Below, in pieces: positions 1 through 10,331 of a stretch of DNA of 64,000 nt. The stretch covers positions 204,001 through 268,000 of the forward strand of contig JAJOZX010003306.1 in the NCBI GenBank assembly GCA_023014485.1. The letters run 5' to 3'. Each line of letters starts with the position of its first letter. The first letter of the stretch is position 1. The translations under genes and the position numbers were made by a program. The notes beneath the pieces are model-generated. The model ran no database searches. It saw only the letters and a program-made list of their open reading frames with translations, and was not told where the DNA came from. Source of the stretch: Bathynomus jamesi. Lineage: Eukaryota; Arthropoda; Malacostraca; Isopoda; Cirolanidae.

Positions 1-388
1 GTGGAATACACCTCTCCACCCCGGAGACCGGTTTCCTCCAAATCTGCTTTAAGGGCGCTGATCCACTTCTTATATAACCAAAGGAACGGAACCTGGCTAC
101 GCCCCCACGCAAGCTGTTGACGTCACCTGAGAACGTTGGAGAACCGAGCGTCTCACAATCCATTGTGTTTCCCAAGTGAAATCAAAGAAACTGTCTGCGT
201 CACTCACTAGCGTGTGAATTCAGTTCGGAAAGAAATGAGTCATATACTAGCATGGGAATGATTAAATGAATGAAATTACATAAAAATAATTGTGTCATCA
301 GGGCGCGGCTTTACTTCGATTATAAATTAAATTATAACATGTATAACATGTATATTTATATATATTATATATATAATATATATATATA
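1..388. other. Unannotated AT-rich sequence
   Basis: I see no gene here. The first 240 bases have a more balanced base composition. After that the DNA becomes AT-rich and ends in a (TA)-rich run that borders the next element. Confidence 0.5.
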
Positions 389-872
389 CAACTCCGGAGC
401 AGAAAAATAGAATACTCTCTCAAATGAATTTATGACTTTGATAATACCTTTAAGTTATACACCTTTATGAGCAATAGTGAGTATCTGTAACGTCATTGTG
501 ATTTAAAAGCACCTCTGTGTGCTAGTTTTGAAAAAAAATTAAAATATACAAACACTTTATTAAATAGTGAAAAGTTAATGCATAGCGACATACCAAAATA
601 TTAGAATATGTTGTCAGGTGTTGCAAAACAATAAAATGTTTGGCAATATACTAGTATATTGCTATTTGTAGTAATAACTTCTAGAAGGTTCTACTTTAGC
701 CTTCGCAAAGATAACTTCAGATGATTGACAGGAGGTGACAGAGTTGTCTTTTTATCGTAATAACGCCACAGATACTCGATATTGCTCATAAAGGTGCATA
801 ACTTAAAGGTACTATCAAGGTCATGAGCTCATTTGAGACATTACAGTAATCTATTTTTTTGGTGCGGAGTTG
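389..872. mobile_element. Non-autonomous TIR element (MITE), TA-flanked
   Basis: The two ends are inverted copies of each other over roughly 110 bases. The left end starts CAACTCCGGAGCAG and the reverse complement of the right end starts CAACTCCGCACCA. Both continue through a shared block containing ACCTTTAAGTTA and TATGAGCAATA. TA stands directly outside both ends, as expected for a Tc1/mariner-type insertion. No transposase is encoded in the 484 bases, so it would depend on an enzyme supplied elsewhere. The TA flanks lie in a TA-rich setting and are weak evidence alone; the long inverted repeat is the stronger point. Confidence 0.8.
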
Positions 873-1123
873 TATATATATGCTGTCCGAAGAAGGTCCC
901 TATTTTTATTTGCCCCTTTGGATGATATTTTATTATTGGGGTTTCTTCTTCAGAATGGTTATAGATTGGATTTTTTATTCCACATATGCCTACTGTATAT
1001 GCACGTACCTATACATTTCTAATTTTTCATTACTTAATAACTGATAAATATTTCATATTAAAATCGTTCTCTCACCATTTCATACTTAAAGCAAATACGT
1101 TTCCTAATTAAGGTCCAGAGTTT

Positions 1124-1772
1124 TCAAGATGCCTGGACATTCTGCGTTTGAAAGATTGGAGGTAATAGACGGGGTGGAAAAGATGGATTGAGGAAGGTTG
1201 TTCCCGACTTTTGTTGTTGAGTAGATGAAAAAGAGAGATTGAAACAGTCAGTATGAGGAGGGAAATTGATGAGACAAAAAGCCATTAATTCCACCCGGTC
1301 AAAGAGAGCTGTGAGGGTTGAGCCACCCCACACATGAAAAGCGTACTTCATATAGGGGCGAAGAAGACCCCTGTACAGAGACAGCAACTGAGTGGCGTTG
1401 AAGAAACTGCGGAAGCGGTACAGCACACCTAACCTCTTAGAAGCTGTTTTAGAAAGAGATTATATGTGATCTTTCCAGGAAAGACTACGCACCAAATATA
1501 TTAGAGAAGAAGAAGGATTGAGTTGCATATTTTTGAAGACAAGGGGATGGTCGTTTGGAAGATTGTGACGAGTAGACACATGAAGAAACTGGGATTTTAA
1601 GGCATTGAAAGCCATAAAGTTTTCTCTGTCTCAATCAGAGATAGTAGAAAGATCAGAGGTCAGGCGTACCATACCCGTCTCTTATGAAGCATGTTGTGAC
1701 TGTTGAGAAGAACGCTTTGTGCAGCGGATGGAGAAGTGAAGTGTGGAATCTTAAGTATGGGAGTGGATAGGA
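1124..1772 (-). pseudogene. Non-LTR retrotransposon RT, C-terminal segment
   Basis: The minus-strand translation contains LYRGLLRPYMKYAFHVWGGS, which matches the thumb and C-terminal region of Jockey/I-type reverse transcriptases (family knowledge). The reading frame is open for about 100 codons at 1124-1426. Upstream on the minus strand it is broken by stops, although LINE-like residues continue to 1772, where a hAT-type element interrupts it. The same gene resumes at 2304-2619 and again at 12835-13500, so these are three pieces of one element split by later insertions. No poly(A) tail or target duplication was identified. The gene is dead. Confidence 0.75.
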
Positions 1773-2295
1773 CAGGGGTCCCCAACTCTGTGCCCGCGAA
1801 CACCATGGTGCCTGCCGACCCTTTAGCGTGTGCCCGCTACTGACTGACTACGATTGATAAGTTTTTATTTAAATTTTTAATAAAATGTTAAGTATGTTAC
1901 ATATTTTAAATATTTAGTTACTAAATATTTAAAATATGTAACATACTTAACATTTTATTAAATTTTAGTAGTTAATTACAAAAACAGATGCTCATTTATT
2001 TGAAAATAATTATTTCTTTATAAATAAATTAAGTTATCGTTTTGATAATTTTTCTAAGATTCTTAGTTAGCCCATCGTTGTTTTTTTGGTGTATTATGTT
2101 CATTATTTTACATAGGAATTAAATGGTTTTTTTGTGTATTATGTTAATTATTTTACATAGGAATTAAATGTTTTTTGTGTATTATGTTCATTATTAAGTC
2201 CAACTATAAATTTGCCTTGAAAAAGTAAATGGTGCCCGCCGCACTACCGGTAGTCTTGAATGTGCTCTTCGGCACAAAAAGGTTGGGGACCCCTG
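1773..2295. mobile_element. hAT-type non-autonomous element with perfect 8-bp TSD
   Basis: The element starts CAGGGGTCCCCAAC and ends in the inverse, GTTGGGGACCCCTG. The identical 8-bp duplication GGATAGGA lies at 1765-1772 and 2296-2303. Eight-base duplications and CAGGG ends are hallmarks of hAT transposons. The interior has no transposase; it holds a long palindrome (1877-1962) and a short tandem repeat near 2090-2200 built on GTGTATTATGTTCATT. It inserted into the reverse-transcriptase gene of the surrounding LINE, so it is younger than that LINE. Confidence 0.92.
1877..1962. repeat. Near-perfect palindrome of about 86 bp
   Basis: The arms run TTAATAAAATGTTAAGTATG inward to a centre near TTTAGTTACTAAA and then mirror themselves exactly. 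The palindrome lies inside the hAT-type element. Such hairpins are common inside MITEs and may cause replication or assembly problems. Confidence 0.85.
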
Positions 2296-2303
2296 GGATA
2301 GGA

Positions 2304-2619
2304 CATGAAGTGTGACTTAACAGATCATTAATAAATAAAAGGAAAAGAGTGGGTGACAGGACAGAGTCTTGAGGAACACCACCATTAACAGCTTCAAGAG
2401 AGTAACAGTGGCCCTCTACAACCACAGCTATAGATCAGCCAGAAAGGAAATCAGAGATGAAGCCACAGATACTGTAGAAGGACAGAAACAGAAGGAGGAT
2501 AATTTCGAAATTAAGGATTTGTGCCAGACTCTATTTAAAGCTTTTGATATGTCTAGCGCAATAGCAATGGTTTCACTGAAATTCTGAAAGGAGGACGACC
2601 AACAGCAGGTGAGATATGC
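2304..2619 (-). pseudogene. Non-LTR retrotransposon RT, palm segment
   Basis: The minus-strand translation reads through ALDISKALNRVWHKSLISKL, then two in-frame stops, then EAVNGGVPQDSVLSPTLF and FLLFINDLLSHT. These are the A and B motif regions of a Jockey/I-type reverse transcriptase: (A/V)LDISKAFDRVWH and GVPQGSVLSP in the family, with DS in place of GS here. The piece is bounded on the right by the BEL retrotransposon target duplication (2620-2624) and on the left by the hAT-type element. The frame across the BEL insertion agrees with the segment at 12835-13500. Confidence 0.8.
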
Positions 2620-2624
2620 AAGGG

Positions 2625-3435
2625 TATGAAAAACCTATATAGGGCTATGGTTGATTGCCTGATACCCTCATCCGTTGGAAATTTCCAGCAGATTACAGTG
2701 GAGATTTATTTAACGGCAAAAGCCCTACGTTTTTTCGTTAGAGAGTTATGTATGTGTAGGTCTTCAAAGGACCTCTATGTTTAATTGCCCTCGGTATTTG
2801 CGCTGCCTAATGGTAAAGAAAGGAATTGCCTTACCTTATTATTTCGTTGAGCCTCGCTTCTGTTCGTAGGACGCAACGATGTTTTTCGATGTAGGGCCGC
2901 GGTACGATGGAGTTACACAACGAGTTGCTTTGATGTAATTAATATAAGCAGTCATTACACTTAAATACCTGAAGGGATAGGCCTACCCTTTTTATAGTTA
3001 TCAGGTTTTATATTATGAGGATTTCACTCAGCACTAATAGGAAGATAAAGTACATCTTCCTTGCTTAAAGCATCGCTGTAACATAAGCAAGCTCCGAGCG
3101 AGCTGCTATAATATAATCTTCGTCTTTTATTATTTGCTGATTTTTCAAAGTTCGTTGACTCTTCTCTCGAAGTAATTTTCACGAGTCAGCAATGGAAAAT
3201 GTTGAACCAGAAATAATAAATTTGGTTTTCTTGTTGTCAAGCAGGTTCAATGCCTACATTTGGGGTTCTATGTATGTATGTATGGCAATTATTTTCATTC
3301 CCAATAGGCTATGTCGCCAATCCCGAGGCAATTTTGTAGATATTTAATTCAATTAATTAATAATTTATATTTAATTATGAAATAAAGGTACCACATACGA
3401 TAGCATATTGTAAACATGTATAGTTTTTCCACATA
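2625..3435 (-). repeat. 3' LTR of the BEL/Pao element
   Basis: This is a direct repeat of 12176-12829. Both share TATAGGGCTATGG, the run TTGATTGCCTGATACCCTCA, and the end AAACATGTATAGTTTTTCC. The copy here has about 165 extra bases near 3018-3185, next to the shared CACGAGTCAGCAATGG/CACGCGTCAGCAATGG block, so one LTR has gained or lost sequence since insertion. The inner edge reads CCACATA where the other copy has CCATA. Confidence 0.88.
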
Positions 3436-3708
3436 TTGGGGGGCCCGAAGGAAAAATTTGTATGTTATACATTAAATTTTTTAATAAACAGTGTTCTAAA
3501 CCATGTGAAATAAGTTGAAAGAAATAAATTAGGAATTTAGAAAGAGAAAGGTTACTCAAGACCTATTTAAATATAAAAGTTCAAAAGGCCAACTTCTCAA
3601 GTTTAGTTAAAGTTATGTCAATCAGTTTGACTCCCATTAGGTATAGGAAATTTATGGAATTAAAGTAAAGTTATTAAGCATTTTAACTTTGCTCAATTTA
3701 TGTAAGGT

Positions 3709-5769
3709 TTATAAGTCACAAGTCTTAATTTTTTCTTGTAAAAGTTTCCTGGCTTTCAAAGCAGTCTTTTTTTGAGGTCTGTCTGGTTTAGTCTGAGTTA
3801 CATCAGGTCCATTGAGAGATTCCTCCCCAATAGTATCCTGATCCATCCTTTCGGGTAATGGTTCTAACTTAGCCCCACACTCCAAAGGATATGGTAATGT
3901 GATATCTCTGGTGGTTTCACCAGTTGCTGTTTTCAGTTTTACAACCCTTGTAATTTCGTCTTCACCAGTTTTGAGTTCTAAGACTTTTCCCATTGACCAA
4001 TGTTGTCTTGGAGTCTTGTCATGTATCAACACAATGTCCCCAATTTTGACTGAATCGTTCGCATTTTGTTTTGTTAATTGTTTATGTCTTTCTCTAAGAC
4101 TTGTTAAGTATTCTTCTCTCCATTTTGTTATAAACTGAGTTTTGATCTGTGTCAAATGTTGGTATTTTGTGTTGATTTCTTTGTGTCCTATTACCCAATC
4201 TGGATCCTCTGTACGGTTATGTTCATATTCTGGTAACATGTTTACTGTTTCTCCCTTAATTAGGTGGTTTGGTGTGAGAGGTTCTGGCTCATTAATACCA
4301 TCTCCCACATAAGTTAATGGTCTGTTGTTGATAACGTTTTCAATTTCTGACAGAATAGTCATGAGTTCAAAAAGTTGTAGATGTTTGGTCCCAATAGTCT
4401 TTTTAAGGCAGTTCTTTACAGTCTGTATGTTTCGTTCCCAAATGGAACCATACCACGGTGTATTAACAGGAATGTACTTCCAGGTTATATTGTGTTTGAT
4501 TAAATGAGTTTGTACTGTTTCACTGTGACAAATCTGATGAATAATTCTTTCACCAGATTTGAAGTATGTGGCATTGTCTGACCATATAGTTTTGGGGACA
4601 GAATTGTGTGCACAAAATCGTCTGAAAGCAGCAATAAAAGCTTCTGCTGTCAGATCTTCTACTATGTCTAGACATATGGCACGTGTGGCAGCAGAGGTGA
4701 AGAGTACAATGTACACTTTGTATTCCTTTGAGTCCATTTTATCTCCAAAACTCACATTCACCGCTGCAGTGTAGTCAATACCCGTGGTTTCAAATGGCTG
4801 AGTAAATGTTACTCGTTCCACAGGTAGGTCTGGAGGGCTTGGGGTCTTAAAGGGTTGTGAATGGATACGTTTACAAGGAATGCATGTGTTTAAAATTTTC
4901 TTTGTTTCGGTTCTACCCTTTGGTAGCCAGTAAGTTTTTCTCATCTCCGTCAGAGTTTGTGGGACCCCCATGTGGTGTATTTTGTTGTGGGTATCCCTGA
5001 TGATGAGATTTGTGAAGTGATTCTTCCTCGGAAGAAGAATTGGGTGCTTAGAGTTGTAAGTCAAAGTTGACTTGTTAAGCCTTCCTTTACACCTTATCAG
5101 ACCCTTTGTATCCAGGTACAGATTTAGATCCATGACAAGTGAAGGAATTCCTTTGTTTAATGTGTTACTGGACCTAAGATACTTCAACTCCTCGTCAAAT
5201 TCTGAAGCTTGTATCTGTTTGACCCAGCATTTTGTTGCAGTTTCTGTTAAGTTAGAAAAGGCCTTTTGAGGACACTGTTTGAGAAGGTAGCTATTGACAA
5301 ACTTGCAGCAATAGACTGTAATTCTCAAGAGTTTGTTGAGGTCTGAATAATGTTTATAGTAAAAAATAGGTTTGTCCTCAGTGATCTTTTCAGTTATTGT
5401 AGAGTTGAGTGTGAGGTTAACTACTTTGGCTGGCCAAAGATCCTCACATGTTAGCCATTCAGGCCCTTCATACCAAATTTTGTTTGCTTTCAACAGTTTG
5501 TAAGAGAGCCCTCTTGTCAAAAAGTCTGCAGGATTCTGTTTTGTTTGTATGTACCTAAATTTGATACCAAGGGATGTGTTTGCAGTTGTTATTTCTGTTA
5601 GCCTGTTCTTCACAAATATGTTTTCGCAAGAAGTTATAGCTGTGTTGGTCACCCATGTTAGACAAATTTGACTGTCTGTCCATAAGTAAATGTCTGTTAT
5701 GTCAACTTCTTTATACACTTGTGAGAGAAAGTCTGCTGTTTTGACTCCCAATGAGACAGCCAATAACAC
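3709..5769 (-). CDS. BEL/Pao pol, RNase H end + integrase + DUF5641 (open 686 codons)
   Basis: This is the 3' part of a BEL/Pao polyprotein, which copies and integrates the element. In order: the end of the RNase H-like region (WTDSQICLTWV near residues 30-40, NPADFLTRG near 79-87); an HHCC integrase zinc domain (HNKIHH at 261-266, C296 and C299); the integrase core with D332 (TGIDYTAA), D398 (IWSDNATYF) and E445 (SIWERNIQ); and a C-terminal DUF5641-like domain (RQHWSMGKVLEL near 588-599). All three catalytic residues are present and there is no stop in the frame. The first two or three codons come from the inserted transposon at 5767-8234, so the annotated start is artificial. In the intact element this would be the middle of one long pol frame. 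Confidence 0.9.
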   Translation of the reverse strand: MLLAVSLGVKTADFLSQVYKEVDITDIYLWTDSQICLTWVTNTAITSCENIFVKNRLTEITTANTSLGIKFRYIQTKQNPADFLTRGLSYKLLKANKIWYEGPEWLTCEDLWPAKVVNLTLNSTITEKITEDKPIFYYKHYSDLNKLLRITVYCCKFVNSYLLKQCPQKAFSNLTETATKCWVKQIQASEFDEELKYLRSSNTLNKGIPSLVMDLNLYLDTKGLIRCKGRLNKSTLTYNSKHPILLPRKNHFTNLIIRDTHNKIHHMGVPQTLTEMRKTYWLPKGRTETKKILNTCIPCKRIHSQPFKTPSPPDLPVERVTFTQPFETTGIDYTAAVNVSFGDKMDSKEYKVYIVLFTSAATRAICLDIVEDLTAEAFIAAFRRFCAHNSVPKTIWSDNATYFKSGERIIHQICHSETVQTHLIKHNITWKYIPVNTPWYGSIWERNIQTVKNCLKKTIGTKHLQLFELMTILSEIENVINNRPLTYVGDGINEPEPLTPNHLIKGETVNMLPEYEHNRTEDPDWVIGHKEINTKYQHLTQIKTQFITKWREEYLTSLRERHKQLTKQNANDSVKIGDIVLIHDKTPRQHWSMGKVLELKTGEDEITRVVKLKTATGETTRDITLPYPLECGAKLEPLPERMDQDTIGEESLNGPDVTQTKPDRPQKKTALKARKLLQEKIKTCDL

Positions 5770-8234
5770 CGGTCTGCATGAAAATCGATTTCTTTATTTT
5801 GAGTTGTGATTCTGAAGCAGTTCGCTGCGCTGAGTTCAAAAATGCTACCAGTTTTTTCTATCACCCACAGTTTTAAAGTTATTAGCAAAACAATTTTGGG
5901 GCGTTTTGTAATTTTTTACCTTTTTTATCTTTAATTAATTTCATTTTTTCATATTTTTCAGATAGATAATTCTAACATTACGTCTTTAAAATTTTAATAA
6001 TGGCTTCTAGAGGATGTACCCATAGTCCAGACATATTTTGTTATATTTGTGGTCGGTATGTTGTTGTAAAACAAAGGACAAATGTAACGACCTTCATTAA
6101 GAGAGCTTATCATGCTTATTTTGGAATTAAATTAGGAGATCAAGACAAAAGTTGGGCTCCACACAAGGTTTGTCTTACGTGTGTTGCGGCACTAAGGAAT
6201 TGGAGCAAAGGTAAAAAGAAAAGTTTGCCATTTGGGATCCCTATGGTATGGCGCGAGCCTAGAAACCATACCGACGACTGCTACTTCTGTTCTTGCAATG
6301 TTAAAGGTTATAATGCAAAGAATAAAGAGAGCCTTCAATACCCAAGTCTTCCATCTGCAATAAGGCCGGTACCCCATGGTCCAGAAGTTCCTATTCCCCG
6401 CCCACCCGAGAGTCTGGATAAATACAGTTCAGATTCTGATGCAGCTCCAAATCCAGACAATGATGATGTTTATGAACAGCCAACAGCTGACCGAGATCCT
6501 CCTAACCCATTAACCCAAGCCGAACTAAATGACTTAGTCAGGGATTTGAATCTGCCTAAGGACTCTGCAGAACTTTTGGGGTCTAGATTGCAGGAGAACA
6601 ATTTATTGGCATCCGACACATACTTCGCTTGGTACAGAAATCGTGAGAAAGACTTCGTGCCTTTTTTCGAAGAAGATGGTCCCTTGGTATTTTGCAAGAA
6701 CATCACAGGATTAGTGTGCAAGCTAGGCATCGAATACCAAACCAGTGACTGGAGGTTGTTTATAGATTCCTCTAAAACCAGTCTAAAAGGAGTGTTACTG
6801 CACAACGGTAACAAATATGCATCAATCCCAGTGGCCCATTCTACTCATTTAAAAGAGACCTATGATAACATGAAACTGCTTCTGGAAAAAATTCAGTATC
6901 AAAATCACAGATGGATATTGTGTGGGGATCTCAAAGTCCTTTGCATGTTACTTGGGCAGCAATCAGGATACACTAAGATACCATGTTTCATCTGCGAATG
7001 GGATAGTCGAGCACGTGACCAGCACTGGAAGAGGAAAACTTGGCCTCCTAGAGAGAATCTTACCCCAGGATCAAAGAACATTTTACATGAACATCTAGTT
7101 GAACCAAATAAAATCCTCCTACCACCCTTGCACATTAAGTTAGGCTTGATGAAGCAGTATGTCAAAGCATTGAATAGAGAAGGTGAGTGTTTCAAGTACA
7201 TTTGTTCAAAATATCCAAAGATTAGCTACGAGAAAATAAAGGAAGGTGTTTTTATAGGTCCTCAGATTAGAAAGTTATTGACAGACGATCATTTCCTGAA
7301 CACAATGACCAATAAAGAAAAAGAAGCATGGCTTGGTTTCAAAGATGTTGTTGAAAACTTCTTGGGAAACTACAAAAGCCAAAATTATGAAAGACTGGTG
7401 GAAAATATGCTTAAAAGTTTTGCGCCTTAGGCTGCAACATGAGCCTGAAAGTTCACTTCTTATTTTCGCATCTTGACCGGTTTCCCGAAAATCTCGGAGA
7501 TGTCAGTGAGGAGCAAGGGGAACGATTTCACCAGGACATCAAAACCATGGAAAGAAGATATCAAGGAAGATGGCATACAAATATGATGGCGGATTACTGC
7601 TGGTGTCTGCAACGAGATCAGCCTAACGCACAGCATAAGAAAACATCAAAGAAGCACCGGTTTAGTCGTCATTAGTCAGATCTACCTTCGTAGTCTTAAG
7701 TCTTTGGAATAAGTCCTGAAATGTTTGCAAGTAAAGAAGGTAAATATATTTTGTTTCTTTCAGTTATTTTTTTATTCTTTCGTAAACAAGCAATATGCTT
7801 GTCCAAGAGCTAGGAGCTATTTAATTCTGCTTTAATTAGGTTTTACTCTATCACCTAAAGATTTCGTGCTACAAGGGGTGTTGTAATACCTCATCTGTCC
7901 ACAAATGTTAACCACCCATTGATGGGAGGGGAGAGAGTATTTTACTGGGAACGGGACTGGTTGTTATATATATTTACCCTACATTATTATGTAAGCGTTA
8001 CTGTAGTCTATAACAACAAAATTTATGGTTTAGCATGTGCAATCCAATGTTGGTCTCGATAAGATGGTTCACATTTGGGGATAAGTGGGGGATTCATGAC
8101 ACACCCTGTAGTAAGAAAACCATACGTGATAGGGAAAAACTAACTATATTTTTGAGATCAGCGCACTCAAATTATATAGAATCACCAACTAGTTTGTAAA
8201 GATCGATCGACAAGTTTTCAAATGTGTACTGGTG
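5767..8234. mobile_element. CACTGG-family DNA transposon, copy 1 (TAA TSD)
   Basis: The insertion lies in the BEL pol gene with TAA at 5764-5766 and 8235-8237. Removing it and one TAA restores an uninterrupted BEL pol frame (QLEL directly followed by LAVSLGVKT), which fixes both ends to the base. The left end starts CACCGGTCTGCATGAAAA and the reverse complement of the right end starts CACCAGTACACATTTGAAAA. The inverted similarity continues inward through GTGATTCT, GCGCTGA and CAAAAAT. It encodes a plus-strand transposase-like protein (6000-7675). CAC-type ends with a 3-bp duplication resemble CACTA/EnSpm elements, while TTA/TAA targets are also typical of PIF/Harbinger. I cannot assign the superfamily from sequence alone. 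Confidence 0.85.
6000..7675 (+). pseudogene. CACTGG-family transposase-like protein (one frameshift)
   Basis: An open frame of 476 codons (6000-7430) is followed, after a one-base frameshift near 7420, by 78 more codons. I do not recognise a named family. Visible features: a ZAD-like zinc pattern near the N-terminus (C14, C17, C58, C61); a second Cys pair (C94, C97); an acidic Pro/Asp-rich linker (about 120-165); a candidate first catalytic Asp in LFIDSSKTSLKG (D256); a second in ILCGDLKVL (D310) followed by a CFICEWDSR knuckle (C329, C332); the conserved block PPLHIKLGLMKQYVKAL; and, after the frameshift, HFLFSHLDRFPENLG then SEEQGERFHQDI, whose Glu could complete a DDE triad. Two decayed homologues lie at 16446-17640 and 46426-48044. 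The catalytic assignments are inferences. Confidence 0.8.
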
Positions 8235-8237
8235 TAA

Positions 8238-9605
8238 TTCAAGTTGTGGTACAGTTTTCTTTTGGTTTAAGGGTGCCACTTTTGCCTTTGAATAAACCAA
8301 GTTACTTTCATTTTCATTTGTTAAATAGGCACAACATCCGTAAGCTTGTGTGCTGGCATCTGTAAAAATGTGTAGTGTTTGAGATTTCAATTGTAACCAG
8401 CACATCTTGATACGTAGATGTTTTGAACTTTGTTTAAGTCTGTGGCCAATTTTTTCCAATGAAGTTGGTCTTCCACTGAAAGTGGTTCATCCCAATCAAT
8501 TTTCTTTTTTCATAAGTCTTGCAAAAGGATTTTGGATCGTATGGTTCCTGGTAAATGTTATCCAATGGGGTCAAAAATTTTGGATGATTCTGAAAGCACT
8601 TGTCTTTTTGTATTGGCATTTGGATTTAAGTTATAACTCTTTGTGCAAAGAGTGTTATTATGTTCATAATTCTGTTTTAAAAACGAAAGCACTCCAAGTG
8701 TTTTTGTGTAATTGTTTGGTTCAATGTTCCCATTGTTGTCTTTTGTTATTTGTTCATTTAATTTAGGAGAATTAGAGACTCACTCTCTTAGTCCAAAATT
8801 TCCTTACTTCATTATGGGTTGTGACATTTTGTAAATTTCAAGCAATTCCTCTTAAGTTACAGTGGAACCAATGACGTTATCCACATAAAAATTTTGTTTT
8901 AAAAACTGAACTGTTAAGTCCTCTTGAAATAAGTTTAGTTGGTTTTTAATTGTTAAAGCAAGAATACATGGAGAACAATTTGCTCCAAAAATAATTACTT
9001 TATATCTGTAGGTTCTGAAACCTTTGTTAAAGTCACGTGGATCATTAAACCACAAAAACCTGAGATGATTTTTATCATACTCAAGCTTCAAATTTATACA
9101 GAGGAATGCTTTTTATATGTCACTCTGTACCGCATAATTGTCTAAACGGAAGCGAAGGAGAATTTTTACAAGATCTGAGACAAGATTTGGGCCTTCCATG
9201 AGAAATCACTTAAACTAACAGAATTTGTATCCTTTAAACTACAGTTGTATACTACTCTCAGTTTAGTTGTGGATGAGTCTTCTTTGTAAACTCCCCTGTG
9301 TGTTAAATAATGACAACCTCGTTTTTTAAAGGGTTCATCAGTAACCTCTTCAATGAAGCCCCTTTCCATTTGTTCTTTGAATATGTTGTTGTATTGTTCT
9401 AAAAGATTGCCATTTTTAAGTTTTCTGTAATTTTTATGCAGATGTGCCTTAGCTACTTTCAAATTGTCCATTATTTCTGGACAAGGTGTTTTCCAAGACA
9501 GCTCCACATAGTATGATTGTCTCTGTGTTGTAATGTATCCTTAAATTGTTCTGTCATCAATTGGTCTTCATGTGTAATTGTACTGTCCTTTATGCCAACT
9601 GATTT
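8238..9605 (-). pseudogene. BEL/Pao reverse transcriptase and RNase H N-part (broken)
   Basis: Several minus-strand fragments in order match BEL/Pao pol. At 9166-9507 is KRGCHYLTHRGVYKEDSSTT, then LRVVYNCSLKDTN (family: PHRGVYRED...LRIVFDCS). At 8852-9091 is LRFLWFNDP followed by FYVDNVIG, the position of the YVDD catalytic box, here YVDN. At 8172-8459 is LHIFTDASTQAYGCCAYLT, the RNase H-like D-A-S motif, then VAPLNQKKTVPQLEL, where the DNA transposon interrupts. The fragments lie in different frames with stops between them, so this part of pol is dead. A TGA stop replaces the expected Trp just after the protease region. Confidence 0.8.
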
Positions 9606-9611
9606 TAATAG

Positions 9612-10331
9612 TCACAACTGCTGTAACCCTTCATCCAATGTGGAATCATTTTCATTCAAATGATGTGGGATTACGACAGTGTTTTTGCTGTTCGAGTTTG
9701 TCACATAGTCAGAAATTTGTGAATGTGGTGATTTTATTTTGTGTGAATTTTGTTCGTGTTCTGTGTTTTCTGTGTCAGTAGTAAGATTGTATTTAGTTAT
9801 GTCACCCAAAGGTGCAATACCTGTGGGAGTTTGTATGGCTATTCCATCTCCAATTTTAATGATGCCTCAGTAGACCAGATGAAGATAGTCAGCCCCCATG
9901 AGCATATGTATATCATCAACTACATCTGCATTAAGGGTTTTATCAGCTATCGTGTATTTGTTTTGAAGTTGCAGCAAAGTTTGTTTTAACCCACCTATTT
10001 GTAATTTTTCTTGTTCTACTTTGTCCACGACAACAACCTTAAGGGTTTCAAATGTTCCATCAAGAGTTAAAGTTACATTTGCAGTTTTAAAACTGGCTTG
10101 TACTGGGTTTTTAGGAATAAATGATGAAATAGAGAGATCTTCATTTCCTCGTTGCTTCTGAAATCCTAATTTTTCTGTCAGTTGTTTTACAAATGTTTGT
10201 TGTGAGCAGGTATCTAAGAGACACCTAACCTGCACTATTTGTCCTTTTTTGTTTTGGATTTCCAAGGTTGTGGTTGGTAAAAGAATTTTTGAATTGTGGT
10301 TAATGCTAGATGAACTGATATGCCCATTCAT
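9612..10331 (-). pseudogene. BEL/Pao aspartic protease (DUF1758-like)
   Basis: The 154-codon frame at 9867-10331 carries RCLLDTCSQQTFVKQL, the position of the family's catalytic (A/L)LLDSGSQ motif, and ends in ADVVDDIHMLMGADYLHLV, like the LIGAD block of DUF1758 proteases. Here the usual Gly after Asp-Thr/Ser is Cys (DTC instead of DTG/DSG), which would be expected to damage the active-site loop. The 9612-9809 frame continues the polyprotein toward the reverse transcriptase. It sits between the gag zinc knuckles and the RT, as in BEL/Pao elements. Confidence 0.75.

Noticed and set aside
3899..5269. Plus-strand open frames within the BEL integrase gene
   Set aside because: They are shadows of the minus-strand 686-codon frame, which has complete domain motifs.
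6192..7201. Minus-strand frames of 61-114 codons across 6192-7201
   Set aside because: They lie antisense to the transposase-like gene of the first CACTGG-family copy and show no motifs.
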